64,000 nt of DNA. It comes from HGM20899 sp964615195 (GTDB lineage: Bacteria; Pseudomonadota; Gammaproteobacteria; Enterobacterales; Succinivibrionaceae). The DNA is taken from positions 9,916 to 73,915 of the forward strand of contig CAZTNG010000001.1 in assembly GCA_964615195.1 (NCBI GenBank), written 5' to 3'. The stretch's first letter is position 1, and the number at the start of each line of letters is the position of its first letter. Made by a program: the position numbers and the translations under genes. The notes beneath the pieces are model-generated. The model was not told where the DNA came from. It saw only the letters and a list, made by a program, of their open reading frames with translations, and ran no database searches. Positions 43,811 to 54,078 of the stretch are shown here, piece after piece.

Positions 43811-44169
43811 TATTGGTGGTAAAAAGCCAATCTATTCATTAATGTTTTTTTGTAGAAAACTTTTTTAAAAAGTATTTATTTCAATTAAATATTAAAAATT
43901 ATAGTGAACTAAAATTAAGAATAAACTGTCTTAAGAAAGATTTAATTTAAACGCAGGAAAATATAAAAAGCTCTAATAATACTTAGATATCAAGCAATGT
44001 TAGCTATTCTTAGCTTTATTTTGTTGTTTGTAATAAATAAAAGTTGAGCAAAGTGCTTAAATACGTATTCAATTTTAGCTAAATTTATTAAGATATATTA
44101 TAATAATGCGACTTTTTTGTTTATTTATATGTGGTTGTGATTTGATATCAAGCTACAGTGGAAAGTGAT
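43811..44169. other. tsf-pyrH intergenic region
   Basis: About 360 bases of AT-rich sequence with no supported gene. A TATAAT at 44100-44105 followed by AATGCGAC could be the pyrH -10 with a GC-leaning discriminator; its -35 (TTAGCT/TAGCTA) is poor. Nothing else is evident. Confidence 0.45.
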
Positions 44170-44886
44170 ATGAGTAAAGAAACAGCATTTAAGCGTATCT
44201 TGCTGAAATTAAGTGGGGAAGCATTAGAGGGAAAGGAAAGTTTCGGTATTGATCCTGATGTCCTTTCAAGAATGGCTTCCGAAATTAAAGAAATCGTAGA
44301 TTTAGGTGTCGAAGTTGGTTTAGTAATAGGCGGTGGTAATATATTCCGTGGTGCTAAACTTGCTCAAGCAGGAATGAATCGTGTTGTAGGTGATCATATG
44401 GGTATGCTTGCAACAGTTATGAATGGTCTTGCAATGCGCGATGCATTATATAGAAATGGCGTGACTGCAACACTTATGTCTGCAATACCAATGCAAGGTG
44501 TTTGTTCCCCTTATTCATGGACAGATGCAATTCACGATTTAAAGGCTGGTAGGGTTGTGATTTTATCAGCTGGTACAGGTAATCCTTTCTTTACAACTGA
44601 TAGTGCTGCTTGTTTGCGCGGTATAGAAATTGAAGCTGATGTTGTAATTAAAGGTACAAAAGTTGATGGCGTTTTTAGTGCAGATCCTATGAAGGACCCT
44701 TCAGCTACTTTATTCCATGAATTGTCTTATCAACAGGTTGTGGAAAAGGAATTAAAAGTCATGGATCTTTCTGCTTTTATTTTAGCAAGAGATCATGGTT
44801 TACCAATAAAAGTGTTTAATATGAATAAGCCTGGTGCTCTTTTGCGCGTTATACGCGGAGAAGATGAAGGTACTTTAATTAAATAA
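44170..44886 (+). CDS. pyrH: UMP kinase
   Basis: Phosphorylates UMP to UDP; a hexameric amino-acid-kinase-fold enzyme. 238 residues with RILLKLSGEALEG, VIGGGNIFRGA, GDHMGMLATVMNGLAMRDAL and SAGTGNPFFTTDSAACLRG. GTG 44158 lies upstream in frame; ATG 44170 matches the family start. First gene of the pyrH-frr-uppS-cdsA series. Confidence 0.97.
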   Translation: MSKETAFKRILLKLSGEALEGKESFGIDPDVLSRMASEIKEIVDLGVEVGLVIGGGNIFRGAKLAQAGMNRVVGDHMGMLATVMNGLAMRDALYRNGVTATLMSAIPMQGVCSPYSWTDAIHDLKAGRVVILSAGTGNPFFTTDSAACLRGIEIEADVVIKGTKVDGVFSADPMKDPSATLFHELSYQQVVEKELKVMDLSAFILARDHGLPIKVFNMNKPGALLRVIRGEDEGTLIK

Positions 44887-44921
44887 TTTGTTTTTAAGGC
44901 GTTTTGCGCAAGGTGGATGTT

Positions 44922-45479
44922 ATGGTTAATGATATTAAAGCTTCTGTAAAAGAAAAAATGAACAAGGCGGTTGACGCTCTTAAGAGTCAACTTTCTAAAA
45001 TTCGTACAGGTCGTGCTCAGCCTGCAATCCTTGATGGTGTTATGGTTGATTACTACGGTACAATGACTCCTTTACGTCAGGTTGCTCAGGTAAATGTTGA
45101 AGACGCACGATCATTAGTTGTTACTGTGTTTGATAGAAATTCTGCACAGGCAGTTGAGAAAGCTATAATTAATAGCGGTTTAGGTTTAAATCCTGTATCT
45201 GCTGGTACTTCAATTCGTGTACCACTTCCTCCATTAACAGAAGAACGTAGAAAGGAATTGATCAAGGTAGTTCGTGCTGAAGTTGAACAGAGTAAGGTTC
45301 AGATTCGTAATTTACGTAGAGATGCCAACGCAGAAGTAAAAGTTTTATTGAAAGATAAAGAAATTTCTGAGGATGATGATAGAAGAGCTCAGGATGATAT
45401 TCAGAAACTTACTGATAGTTTTATTAAGTCTGCTGAAGAACATTTAGCAGCGAAAGAAAAGGAATTAATGGAAATTTAA
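44922..45479 (+). CDS. frr: Ribosome recycling factor
   Basis: Splits post-termination ribosomes with EF-G. 185 residues, identical in length to the E. coli protein, with KMNKAVDALKSQLSKIRTGRA, VDYYGTMTPLRQVAQVNVED and PLPPLTEERRKELIKVV. ATG 44922 follows AAGGTGG by 5 bases; the frame extends to a TTG at 44904 that is not needed. Confidence 0.98.
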   Translation: MVNDIKASVKEKMNKAVDALKSQLSKIRTGRAQPAILDGVMVDYYGTMTPLRQVAQVNVEDARSLVVTVFDRNSAQAVEKAIINSGLGLNPVSAGTSIRVPLPPLTEERRKELIKVVRAEVEQSKVQIRNLRRDANAEVKVLLKDKEISEDDDRRAQDDIQKLTDSFIKSAEEHLAAKEKELMEI

Positions 45480-45511
45480 TTTCGAACAATTACTCCACAG
45501 GAAAATCAGTG

Positions 45512-46252
45512 ATGACAATTTCTTCAAAATGCGAAGTTAATCAATTGCCTCAACACGTCGCCATTATTATGGATGGTAATGGTAGATGGGCTAAGAAACA
45601 GGGTAAAATTCGCCTTTTAGGACATAGAGCTGGTGTTAATGCTGTGAGAGAATCCGTATCTTTTGCTGTAAGTAAAGGCATTAAGCGATTGACACTTTTT
45701 GCCTTTTCTTCTGAAAATTGGCAGAGACCGGAAGCTGAAGTGACAGGTTTGATGGAACTTTTTACTTGGGCTTTGTCTAATGAGGTAAAGAATCTCCATA
45801 AAAATAATATTAAATTACGTGTTATTGGTGATATAACAAGGTTTTCTGAAAAACTGCGAAATAGTATTAATTCAGCTATTGAATTAACTGCTAGCAATTC
45901 AGGTTTAATATTAAATATTGCTGTTAATTATGGTGGTCGCTGGGATATTGTAAATTCTATACAGAAGATTATTGAAGCAAATAATGGTAATATAAAAGCT
46001 CAGATGATCAGTCAAGATCTTATTAAAGAAAACTTATCTGAAAGTGAAGATGTAGATTTACTTATTAGGACAGGTGGTGAGCGAAGAATTAGTAATTTCT
46101 TACTGTGGCAATTAGCATACAGTGAGATATTTATAAGTGATGTATTGTGGCCGGATTTTTCAAAAGAAGTCTTTGCTGAAGCATTAGATTATTTTTTAAA
46201 ACGAGAGCGAAGATTTGGTTGTACTGGCGAACAAATTCGACAGAGTAGATAG
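45512..46252 (+). CDS. uppS: Undecaprenyl diphosphate synthase
   Basis: A cis-prenyltransferase making the C55 carrier lipid for peptidoglycan and other envelope polymers from farnesyl diphosphate. 246 residues, with the catalytic aspartate in VAIIMDGNGRWAKKQG, HRAGVNAVRE, FAFSSENWQRP and the C-terminal RTGGERRISNFLLWQLAYSE. AGGA lies 9 bases before ATG 45512. Followed by cdsA. Confidence 0.97.
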   Translation: MTISSKCEVNQLPQHVAIIMDGNGRWAKKQGKIRLLGHRAGVNAVRESVSFAVSKGIKRLTLFAFSSENWQRPEAEVTGLMELFTWALSNEVKNLHKNNIKLRVIGDITRFSEKLRNSINSAIELTASNSGLILNIAVNYGGRWDIVNSIQKIIEANNGNIKAQMISQDLIKENLSESEDVDLLIRTGGERRISNFLLWQLAYSEIFISDVLWPDFSKEVFAEALDYFLKRERRFGCTGEQIRQSR

Positions 46253-46270
46253 GTTAGGGTTTTATTTTAT

Positions 46271-47260
46271 ATGAAGCAGCGTATTATTACAGGCATTATT
46301 CTAATTATAATTGCCTTGCTGTGGCTTTTTGTGGCTAATTATCATTTTTTTATTGCAGGATCGATGCTAGTTTTACTAGTTGGTGGTTATGAGTTTGCTC
46401 AATTTGTGTTTTCAGATAGAAGCATCTCAATGAATGGAAAAGTTGTTAGCAAAAAATTATCTTTTTTTAATAAAGCTGTCTATGCTATGTCAGTGTGTGC
46501 TATTGCGGCACTGTTAAGTTTAAGTGGTAGTTTTTCCCCTGATTTATTGTTAAAGTTAGAAGCAGATTATGAAGCACATGGCTTAGCTTTTCAAAATATA
46601 TATGAAGTTGCACATCCTGTAATATATAACGTAATGACTGCAGGGGCAGTATGGTGGGTTATAGCTTCATTATTAGTTGTCTTTTATCCGAGAAGTAGGA
46701 ATTTTATAAGTTCAAAACTTGTAAAGGCCTTAGCAGGTTATTTGACATTAATTCCTTTTTATTTTTCCTTATTATTCTTACGTGTACAATTTTACAATTT
46801 CGATATTAATAATTTTAATAGCGCTACAACTGGTGCGTTTGTAGTTTTATCTGTTATGGCATTGGTTTGGTGTACTGACAGTGGCGCTTATTTTACAGGT
46901 AAAGCTTTTGGTAAGCATAAAATGAGTCCAAATGTAAGTCCAAATAAAACAATTGAAGGCTTATGTGGCGGAATTATTTTAGCAATGGTAGCTTTTGTTA
47001 TAATTTACTTATTAGGCGGTTTTGGTTCTAAATTTCATTCTGTAGGATACAATGTTAATTTATTTGCATTAAGTATAGCTGCATTAGCTACAATTATTAT
47101 ATCTGTATTTGGGGATTTAGCAGAAAGCTTGTTTAAAAGAGAATCAGGTATAAAAGATTCTGGAATAATATTTCCGGGACATGGGGGAATGCTTGATCGT
47201 ATAGATTCATTATCTGCAGCATTACCTGTTTTTGTAGTTGTTTATTCCTTATTAATGTAA
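46271..47260 (+). CDS. cdsA: Phosphatidate cytidylyltransferase
   Basis: An integral membrane enzyme converting phosphatidate and CTP to CDP-diacylglycerol, the branch point for phospholipids. The CDS signature is complete near the C-terminus: KRESGIKDSGIIFPGHGGML then DRIDSLSAALP. The protein is longer than E. coli CdsA (329 against 285) because of an extended region between the first helices (about 55-110). TCDSGAYFTGKAFG (written here CTDSGAYFTGKAFGKHK) marks the metal site. Confidence 0.96.
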   Translation: MKQRIITGIILIIIALLWLFVANYHFFIAGSMLVLLVGGYEFAQFVFSDRSISMNGKVVSKKLSFFNKAVYAMSVCAIAALLSLSGSFSPDLLLKLEADYEAHGLAFQNIYEVAHPVIYNVMTAGAVWWVIASLLVVFYPRSRNFISSKLVKALAGYLTLIPFYFSLLFLRVQFYNFDINNFNSATTGAFVVLSVMALVWCTDSGAYFTGKAFGKHKMSPNVSPNKTIEGLCGGIILAMVAFVIIYLLGGFGSKFHSVGYNVNLFALSIAALATIIISVFGDLAESLFKRESGIKDSGIIFPGHGGMLDRIDSLSAALPVFVVVYSLLM

Positions 47261-47380
47261 CTAGTGTAGTATAGTTAATGTGATGTTTAATATCTTAATT
47301 TGCTTGATTAATGTTTAATACAATATTTGCAGTAAATTAGAAGTTAGAATATAAAATTTAAAAATGAAAAAGGTCGGCTA

Positions 47381-48571
47381 ATGAATAAAATTACAGTTTT
47401 AGGTGCAACAGGATCTATAGGATCAAGCACTATTGACGTAATTCGTAGAAACAAAGATAAGTACACATTGTACGCTGCAACAGCAAATAAAAATGTAGTT
47501 GCAATGGCAGAGATTATTCGAGAGTTTAACCCAACCGTAGTTGTAATGACTGATTATGATGCTTATAAAGATTTAAAAGAATTAGTATCTTTTGAGAGAC
47601 GTCATACTGAAGTGCTATTTGGAGCTGAGGCAGTATGTGCTGTTGCAGCTAGTGAAGATTGTGATAGTGTTATGTCAGCAATAGTAGGTGCAGCTGGGTT
47701 AAAGCCAACATTAGCAGCAATATCACAGGGCAAAACAATCTACTTAGCTAATAAAGAATCTTTAGTTATGAGCGGCAATATTTTTATTGATGCAGCTAGA
47801 AGATATAAGGCTAGCATTATCCCTGTTGATAGTGAGCATAATGCAATTTTTCAATGTTTACCTCAAAGTGAGCAAACTAGAATTGGTAGATGTGATTTAG
47901 CAAAAGCTGGAATTACAAAAATTTTACTTACTGGTTCTGGTGGTCCTTTTAGGGAAAGACCAGTAGCAGATTTAGAAAATGTTACTGTTGAAGAAGCTAC
48001 AAAACATCCAAATTGGAATATGGGACGCAAGATTACAGTAGATAGTGCAACCATGATGAATAAAGGTTTAGAGTTTATTGAAGCTAAATGGCTTTTTAAT
48101 GCTAAACCTACAGATATTCAGGTGATTGTTCATCCGCAGTCAGTGGTACATTCCATGGTTCAATATAATGATGGTTCTGTTCTTGCACAACTAGGTGTTC
48201 CAGATATGCGGACACCAATAGCAAGAGCTATGGCTTGGCCAAATCGAATTGAAAGTGGTGCAAATAAATTAGATTTTTTTGCAATGAATTCATTAACGTT
48301 TATAGAACCAGATTTTGATCGATATCCGTGTTTGAAATTGGCAATTGAGGCATGTTCTACATCTCAAGCAATGACTACAGCTGTTAATGCAGCAAATGAA
48401 GTTGCTGTTGGCGCTTTTTTAGAAAAACGGATAAAATTTACGGATATATACAAAATTTGTGCTAAAGTCGCAGAGCAGTTTGTTTTAGCAAATGATTCTG
48501 ATTTGGAATCAATATTAAATGTAGATGTACAAGCTAGGGCGAAAGCTTTTAACGAAATTTCATTTATTTAG
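47381..48571 (+). CDS. dxr: 1-deoxy-D-xylulose 5-phosphate reductoisomerase
   Basis: Second MEP-pathway enzyme, making MEP with NADPH; the fosmidomycin target. 396 residues with NADPH loop VLGATGSIGSSTIDVI, LANKESLVMSG, PVDSEHNAIFQCL, LTGSGGPFRE, HPNWNMGRKITVDSATMMNK and VHPQSVVHSMVQY. A 120-base gap after cdsA holds a weak possible promoter (TTGCAG, 17 bases, TATAAA at 47350-47355). It is 8 bases before rseP. Confidence 0.98.
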   Translation: MNKITVLGATGSIGSSTIDVIRRNKDKYTLYAATANKNVVAMAEIIREFNPTVVVMTDYDAYKDLKELVSFERRHTEVLFGAEAVCAVAASEDCDSVMSAIVGAAGLKPTLAAISQGKTIYLANKESLVMSGNIFIDAARRYKASIIPVDSEHNAIFQCLPQSEQTRIGRCDLAKAGITKILLTGSGGPFRERPVADLENVTVEEATKHPNWNMGRKITVDSATMMNKGLEFIEAKWLFNAKPTDIQVIVHPQSVVHSMVQYNDGSVLAQLGVPDMRTPIARAMAWPNRIESGANKLDFFAMNSLTFIEPDFDRYPCLKLAIEACSTSQAMTTAVNAANEVAVGAFLEKRIKFTDIYKICAKVAEQFVLANDSDLESILNVDVQARAKAFNEISFI

Positions 48572-48579
48572 GTGATTTG

Positions 48580-49947
48580 ATGGATATTCTAACAAATATT
48601 TTTTATTTTCTTTTAGCTTTATTCATTCTTATTGCAATTCATGAAGCTGGTCATTTTTTTATGGCAAGACTTTGTGGAGTTTATGTTGAAAGATTTTCAT
48701 TAGGTTTTGGGCCTGTAATATGTTCTGTTCATGATAAGAAGGGGACTGAATATTCATTATCTTTAATACCTCTAGGTGGGTATGTTAAGATGTATGGTGA
48801 AAAGGCTGAAAATGATGGCGTTTCTGCAATAGATCCTGCAAAAATAGATATGGCTTTTTCTGCTAAAAAAATATGGCAGAAGTTTTTAATTGTCTTTGCT
48901 GGCCCTCTTTGTAATTTTTTATTGGCTTGGGTTTTATATTCAGTAATATTTTGTGCTGGAATTGATGATTTAAAACCTGCAATTAAAGTTTTCCCAAATT
49001 CACCAGCGGCAACAGCAGGTCTTCAAACTCGAGATCTTATTAAGGCTGTAAATGGAACAGCTGTGACAGATTGGGAAGATTCAATGTATGAACTTTTAAG
49101 TCATATTGGTGAAGATTTAATTGATATTACTGTTGCTAGCAATATTGGTAAAGACGAATCACGACTTGTTAAGTTGCCAATTAATAATTGGGATTTAGAT
49201 CCAAAAAATCATGAAGTGTTTAAAGTTTTGGGATTTGAACCTCTTCGCGTTGATTTGCTACCAGAAATAGGTTTCGTTGAAAAAAATTCAGTTGCAGTTA
49301 GAGCAGGATTAAGAGAAGGTGATAAAATCATAAGCTATGATGGCAAACCTTATTCTAATTGGGAAGATTTTACTAAATTTATAAAAACTCATGGTAATCA
49401 ATCTATTACGATTGTTGTATCAAGGGATGACATAAAATTCCCTTTGGATTTAATACCTAGTATTGTTAAAGATAAAGATGGTCAAGAATTTGGTTATGCA
49501 GGAATAGCACCTCGAGTTAATAAAATTGATGAGCTATTCTTTACTAAAGAATATTCACTGATTGAATCAATATACTATGGTGCAAAAAAGACTGTAGATA
49601 TGAGCGTTGTTACTGTTAAATTTATTTATAAATTTATAACAGGTGATATTTCACATAAAAATATTTCAGGTCCAATTGGTATTGCACAAGGAGCAGGCAA
49701 GACTGCTGAATTAGGTGTTTTGATTTATTTGAGCTTTATAGCTTTAATAAGTGTTAATTTAGGAGTTCTAAACTTAATACCTATTCCTTGCCTTGATGGT
49801 TCACATTTACTTTTTTATGTCATTGAAGGTGTAACTGGTAAAGCTTTATCACCTAAAATTATGAATATGCTGTTATTAATAGGGGTAATTCTATTAGTAG
49901 CATTGATGGCTTTAGCAATATATAACGATTTATACTACCTTTGGTAA
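48580..49947 (+). CDS. rseP: Site-2 zinc metalloprotease RseP
   Basis: An intramembrane protease that cleaves anti-sigma factor RseA after DegS to release sigma-E. 455 residues. The HExxH zinc motif is HEAGH at 21-25 in the first helix; two tandem PDZ domains lie at about 125-200 and 220-295; the third ligand region is NLIPIPCLDGSHLLFY near 395-410. The LDG aspartate is present. Position directly ahead of bamA is conserved. ATG 48580 with AGGTG upstream is preferred to the TTG at 48577. Confidence 0.97.
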   Translation: MDILTNIFYFLLALFILIAIHEAGHFFMARLCGVYVERFSLGFGPVICSVHDKKGTEYSLSLIPLGGYVKMYGEKAENDGVSAIDPAKIDMAFSAKKIWQKFLIVFAGPLCNFLLAWVLYSVIFCAGIDDLKPAIKVFPNSPAATAGLQTRDLIKAVNGTAVTDWEDSMYELLSHIGEDLIDITVASNIGKDESRLVKLPINNWDLDPKNHEVFKVLGFEPLRVDLLPEIGFVEKNSVAVRAGLREGDKIISYDGKPYSNWEDFTKFIKTHGNQSITIVVSRDDIKFPLDLIPSIVKDKDGQEFGYAGIAPRVNKIDELFFTKEYSLIESIYYGAKKTVDMSVVTVKFIYKFITGDISHKNISGPIGIAQGAGKTAELGVLIYLSFIALISVNLGVLNLIPIPCLDGSHLLFYVIEGVTGKALSPKIMNMLLLIGVILLVALMALAIYNDLYYLW

Positions 49948-49968
49948 TACAATAAAGAATAATTTAAC

Positions 49969-52413
49969 ATGATGAATTCACTATATTTAAGAATTACACT
50001 AGGCTTATTAGCAATGGGAGCAAGTGTGTTCCCTATTGCTTCACATGCTGAAGACGCTACACTAATGCATGTGAATGATATTAGGGTAAAAGGTCTTTAC
50101 CGTGTAACAAAAGGTGCGGTACTTTTATCATTACCAATTCAAGTTGGGGATGATGTAACAAAGAGCGATATTTCTGCGGCTATAAAGAAAGTTTTCGATA
50201 GTCAAAACTTTGATGATGTTTCTGCTTCTATAACCGATAATGGAACGCTTGTAATTGATGTAAAAGAAAGACCAACTATTGTTAGTGTTTCTTATGCAGG
50301 CAATGATGCTATTAAAGAAGAGCAACTTGATGAAATTATAAAAGCTCAAGGTGTTAAAAATGGTGAAACTCTTAATGTTATGAAACTTAAGGAGCTAGAA
50401 GGTTCTCTTGAGGATTACTATAATGGAATGGGAAGATATCAAGCTAAAGTTAATACCATACTTGTTTATTTGCCTAGAAACAGAGTTGATGTTAAATTCA
50501 ATTTTGTAGAAGGTGTAAAGGCTAAAATTGATCAAATTAATATAGTCGGAAATACAACTTTCCCTGAAGAAAAATTGTTAGCACAATTTGAATTAAGAGA
50601 CCATGTACCTTGGTGGAATTTTATTGCTAGCCGTGAGTTTCAAAGTCAAAAGTTTAATGGTGATTTAGAGACTCTACGTTCTTATTATATGAACAGAGGT
50701 TTTGTTCGTTTTAATGTAAAGAATACTAGAGTTGAAGTAACACCTGATCGCAAGAGTATTTATTTGAGTATTGCGATTTCTGAAGGCGATCAATATACTC
50801 TTGATAAGTTTCAAATTATAGGTGAAACCTTTGGTCACAAATCTGAAATGGAAGCTTTAATACCATTAGAAAAAGGTGATATTTATAATGCGGCAAAGGT
50901 TAGTCATACTGAAGAAATATTGACTAATTATATGGGAAAATTTGGTTATGCTTATACAAAAGTAAGGGCTTATCCAATAATAGATGATGAAAACAAAATT
51001 GTTTCTTTAAATTTTAATGTTGAACCTGGTTCTCGTATTTATGTTACAGATGTAAAGATTGTTGGAAATACCATAACTACTGATGAAGTAGTTAGACGAG
51101 AAATTCGTCAAATGGATGGTACTTGGCTATCTAATGATGCAATTAGCACATCTAAAAGACGTTTAGATCAATTGGGTTTCTTTGAAAAAGTAGATGTTGA
51201 GCCTAAAAAAGTCGGCCCAGAAACAGATACCGTTGAAGTTGTTGCCAATGTAAAAGAAAGACCTACTGGCTCTATCAAGGCCGGTGTAGGTTACGGTACA
51301 GAGTCAGGTATAACTCTTAATGGCGAAATTTCACAAGATAACTTTTTAGGATATGGTGGTAAAGCAAGTATTGCAGTTAATACTAATAAGTATGATCGCA
51401 AAATAGAATTAAGTTATAACGAACCATATTTTACTATAGATGGTATTAGTCTCGGTGGAAGTATTTTTTACGAGGACTTTCAAGCCGGAGACGCAAATAT
51501 AGTTGATTATACCAATACAAAATATGGTTTAAATATAAGCTTAGGTTATCCATTAGATGAACATAATTTTATTAGTTATGGTTTAACCTATGAACATAAT
51601 AAATTGTCTCAAACAAATGCATATATTCAAGTACAAAAATTCTGGGATATATATGCAGCTGATTCCCGTAAATCTGGTGAAGTGACATTTCAAAACTATA
51701 AGGCAGGTATAAGATACGTTAGAAATTATTTAGATAAAGCCGTTTTACCGACTGATGGTAATAAGCAAGTTGCTTCATTTAATATTTCAGTACCTGGATC
51801 TGATACACAATTTTACAAGGCTATTGCAGATACCACTCACTTTTTACCTATAGACAAGGAAAGAAAATTTATTGTTAATTTCCGAGCTAAGGCTGGTTAT
51901 GGTAATGGTTATGGAACAAATAAAGGCTTTGATCAAGTTTTGCCATTCTTTGAAAATTATTATTTAGGTGGCGATGAATGGTTGAGAGGATTTAAATACA
52001 ATTCTGTAGGACCTAGAGCATTATATGCAACCAATTATCTTGGAAATAGAAGTATAATGGCAACTAAGAATTCCTTTGGTGGTAACGCTATAGTAGCTGC
52101 AAGTTTGCAATTAATTGTCCCAACACCATTTGCAACTGAAGGTTATGAGAACCAGTTGCGTACTTCGTTATTCTTAGATGCTGGTTCTTTATGGGATACG
52201 AGTTTCGATAAAGATCGTTACCAGACTTGTATAAGTAATTGTGAATATATTTATGATTATTCTGACATTAAAGAATATCGTGTATCTGGTGGTGTAACAT
52301 TGCAATGGATTTCGCCAATGGGTCCAATAGGTTTTACTCTAGCTAGACCTCTTAAAAAGAAAGATGGTGATAGAACCGAATTTTTCTCATTTAGTTTAGG
52401 TAGAACCTTCTAA
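49969..52413 (+). CDS. bamA: Outer membrane protein assembly factor BamA
   Basis: The central Omp85 insertase for outer-membrane beta-barrels. 814 residues: signal peptide cut after SHA27, five POTRA domains to about residue 425, and a 16-strand barrel. The lid-lock RGF motif appears as WLRGFKYNS, and the final residues FSLGRTF end in phenylalanine, as expected. Initiation could be at either of two adjacent ATGs (49969 or 49972). The ribosome site is weak. Followed by skp. Confidence 0.98.
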   Translation: MMNSLYLRITLGLLAMGASVFPIASHAEDATLMHVNDIRVKGLYRVTKGAVLLSLPIQVGDDVTKSDISAAIKKVFDSQNFDDVSASITDNGTLVIDVKERPTIVSVSYAGNDAIKEEQLDEIIKAQGVKNGETLNVMKLKELEGSLEDYYNGMGRYQAKVNTILVYLPRNRVDVKFNFVEGVKAKIDQINIVGNTTFPEEKLLAQFELRDHVPWWNFIASREFQSQKFNGDLETLRSYYMNRGFVRFNVKNTRVEVTPDRKSIYLSIAISEGDQYTLDKFQIIGETFGHKSEMEALIPLEKGDIYNAAKVSHTEEILTNYMGKFGYAYTKVRAYPIIDDENKIVSLNFNVEPGSRIYVTDVKIVGNTITTDEVVRREIRQMDGTWLSNDAISTSKRRLDQLGFFEKVDVEPKKVGPETDTVEVVANVKERPTGSIKAGVGYGTESGITLNGEISQDNFLGYGGKASIAVNTNKYDRKIELSYNEPYFTIDGISLGGSIFYEDFQAGDANIVDYTNTKYGLNISLGYPLDEHNFISYGLTYEHNKLSQTNAYIQVQKFWDIYAADSRKSGEVTFQNYKAGIRYVRNYLDKAVLPTDGNKQVASFNISVPGSDTQFYKAIADTTHFLPIDKERKFIVNFRAKAGYGNGYGTNKGFDQVLPFFENYYLGGDEWLRGFKYNSVGPRALYATNYLGNRSIMATKNSFGGNAIVAASLQLIVPTPFATEGYENQLRTSLFLDAGSLWDTSFDKDRYQTCISNCEYIYDYSDIKEYRVSGGVTLQWISPMGPIGFTLARPLKKKDGDRTEFFSFSLGRTF

Positions 52414-52482
52414 GGTATAGAAGATTATTAAGTGTAAAGATGTGTATAATTATATAAATTATCTAGTCTTTAATTGTTGTGT

Positions 52483-52500
52483 AGGTTTTGAATAAAACCT
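52483..52500 (+). other. Hairpin in the skp leader
   Basis: AGGTTTT-GAAT-AAAACCT is a perfect 7-bp stem with a 4-base loop ending just before the skp ribosome site. It is not followed by a T tract, so it may be a processing or translational element. A TATAAT at 52445-52450 lies upstream without a clear -35. Confidence 0.4.
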
Positions 52501-52512
52501 TTGGAGAAGTTA

Positions 52513-53022
52513 ATGTTTAAGTTTTTATCTGCAGTTGTAATTTCAGTTTCGCTAATGTTTAGTGCTATGGCAGCTCAAGCTGCTGAGCAAAAAATTGGTA
52601 CAATTAATGTTGGTTATGTAATTAATCAAATTCCTCAGACTAAGGCAGCACAAGCAAAAGTTCAAAAAGCTTTAGAGTCAAAGGAAAAAGCCTTAATGAA
52701 AATTCAGAATGAAGGTCAGGCTTTAGAAAAATCTTTAGCTGATCAATCATTATCTGCAGAAGTAAGGGTAAAGAAGCAACGTGAAATGCAATTGCTTCAA
52801 ACTGAATTACAAGTAAAGGTTAGTGAATATAGAGAAGAACAGCAAAAGGCTATGGGTAAAGAACAGCAGGAAATCTTTAAAAAGGTTGAAGGTGCTATTC
52901 AGACAGTTGCTAAGCAAAAGGGTTTAACTATTGTTATCAAAGCTGATGCGCTTGCTTATTTAGGTGATGAGTCATTAGATATTTCAGAAGAAGTTGTTGC
53001 GCTTGTAGCAAAAACTAAGTAA
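52513..53022 (+). CDS. skp: Periplasmic chaperone Skp (OmpH)
   Basis: A trimeric 'jellyfish' chaperone that carries unfolded outer-membrane proteins to BAM. 169 residues with a signal peptide cut at AQA-AEQ (after 23), then the OmpH core: KIGTINVGYVINQIPQTKAA and a long charged coiled coil (about 40-115). ATG 52513 follows GGAGAAG; the frame upstream begins at a TTG that overlaps that site. Confidence 0.95.
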   Translation: MFKFLSAVVISVSLMFSAMAAQAAEQKIGTINVGYVINQIPQTKAAQAKVQKALESKEKALMKIQNEGQALEKSLADQSLSAEVRVKKQREMQLLQTELQVKVSEYREEQQKAMGKEQQEIFKKVEGAIQTVAKQKGLTIVIKADALAYLGDESLDISEEVVALVAKTK

Positions 53023-53051
53023 TACGCTTATAAACTGAGAGGAAGATGTTG

Positions 53052-54074
53052 ATGCTTTTAAAAGAAATTGCTGAGAGGCTAGGTGGTACTGTAATTGGTA
53101 ATTCCGACATTGAAATTACACGAGTAGCTAATTTAAGTACAGCTAATGAACATGACATAAGTTTTTTGTCTGATAAAAAAATGCACCAATATCTTTCTAC
53201 TACACAAGCCGGTGCTGTTATTGTTAAAGCTACAGATGTTATTGATGGAGTAAAAACTAGTTTTCTTGTTTTAGCTGATCCGTATGTCGGTTTTGCAAAA
53301 GTAGCTCAGATTTTTGATACAACACCACGTAGTTCAGATGGTATTCATAAAACTGCAGTCATCGATCCTTTAGCCATTATTGAAGATGGTGTGTCTATTG
53401 GAGCTAATGCTGTAATAGAGTCAGGTGCAAGAATTTGTGCAAATGCTCAAATTGGTGCAGGATGTTTTATTGGAAAGAATGCTGTTATAGGTCAAAGAAC
53501 TAAGTTATGGGCTAACGTTACAATTTATCATGAGTGTATAATTGGAGATGACTGTTTATTTCAGTCAGGTGCTGTGATTGGTTCTGATGGATTTGGCTAT
53601 GCTAATGAAAAGGGTATATGGGTTAAAATCCCACAGCTCGGTAGGGTTGTTATCGGTAATCATGTTGAAATAGGTGCATCAACGACAATAGATCGTGGTG
53701 CAATAGATGACACAGTTATATCTGATAATGTTATAATAGACAATCAAGTCCAAGTTGCACATAATGATAAGATCGGAACTGGTACTGCAATTGCTGGTGG
53801 TACTGTGTTTGCTGGCAGCGTGGATATAGGTAGGTATTGCATTATAGGCGGTACGTCTGTGTTCAATGGTCATATAAAAGTTTGTGATGGTGTACAAGTC
53901 TTAGGACAGGTTGATAGTAGTATTACTGAACCAGGTAAATACTTCTCTTATTTACCTGTTATGAAGGCTGGTTCATGGTTAAGAACAGTAGCTCGACTAT
54001 ATCAGATTGAAAAAATTAACAATCGTTTGAGTAAGGTTGAAGCTTTAGTGACAAGTGAAAAAAATAAGGAATAA
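53052..54074 (+). CDS. lpxD: UDP-3-O-(3-hydroxyacyl)glucosamine N-acyltransferase
   Basis: Third enzyme of lipid A synthesis; adds the N-linked hydroxyacyl chain. 340 residues, with an N-terminal uridine-binding domain, left-handed beta-helix hexapeptides (IGANAVIESGARI, IGAGCFIGKNAVIG), the catalytic histidine in DNQVQVAHNDKIG, and a C-terminal helix. ATG 53052 is chosen because GAGGAAG sits 6 bases before it; ATG 53046 overlaps that site. Confidence 0.97.
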   Translation: MLLKEIAERLGGTVIGNSDIEITRVANLSTANEHDISFLSDKKMHQYLSTTQAGAVIVKATDVIDGVKTSFLVLADPYVGFAKVAQIFDTTPRSSDGIHKTAVIDPLAIIEDGVSIGANAVIESGARICANAQIGAGCFIGKNAVIGQRTKLWANVTIYHECIIGDDCLFQSGAVIGSDGFGYANEKGIWVKIPQLGRVVIGNHVEIGASTTIDRGAIDDTVISDNVIIDNQVQVAHNDKIGTGTAIAGGTVFAGSVDIGRYCIIGGTSVFNGHIKVCDGVQVLGQVDSSITEPGKYFSYLPVMKAGSWLRTVARLYQIEKINNRLSKVEALVTSEKNKE

Positions 54075-54078
54075 ATGA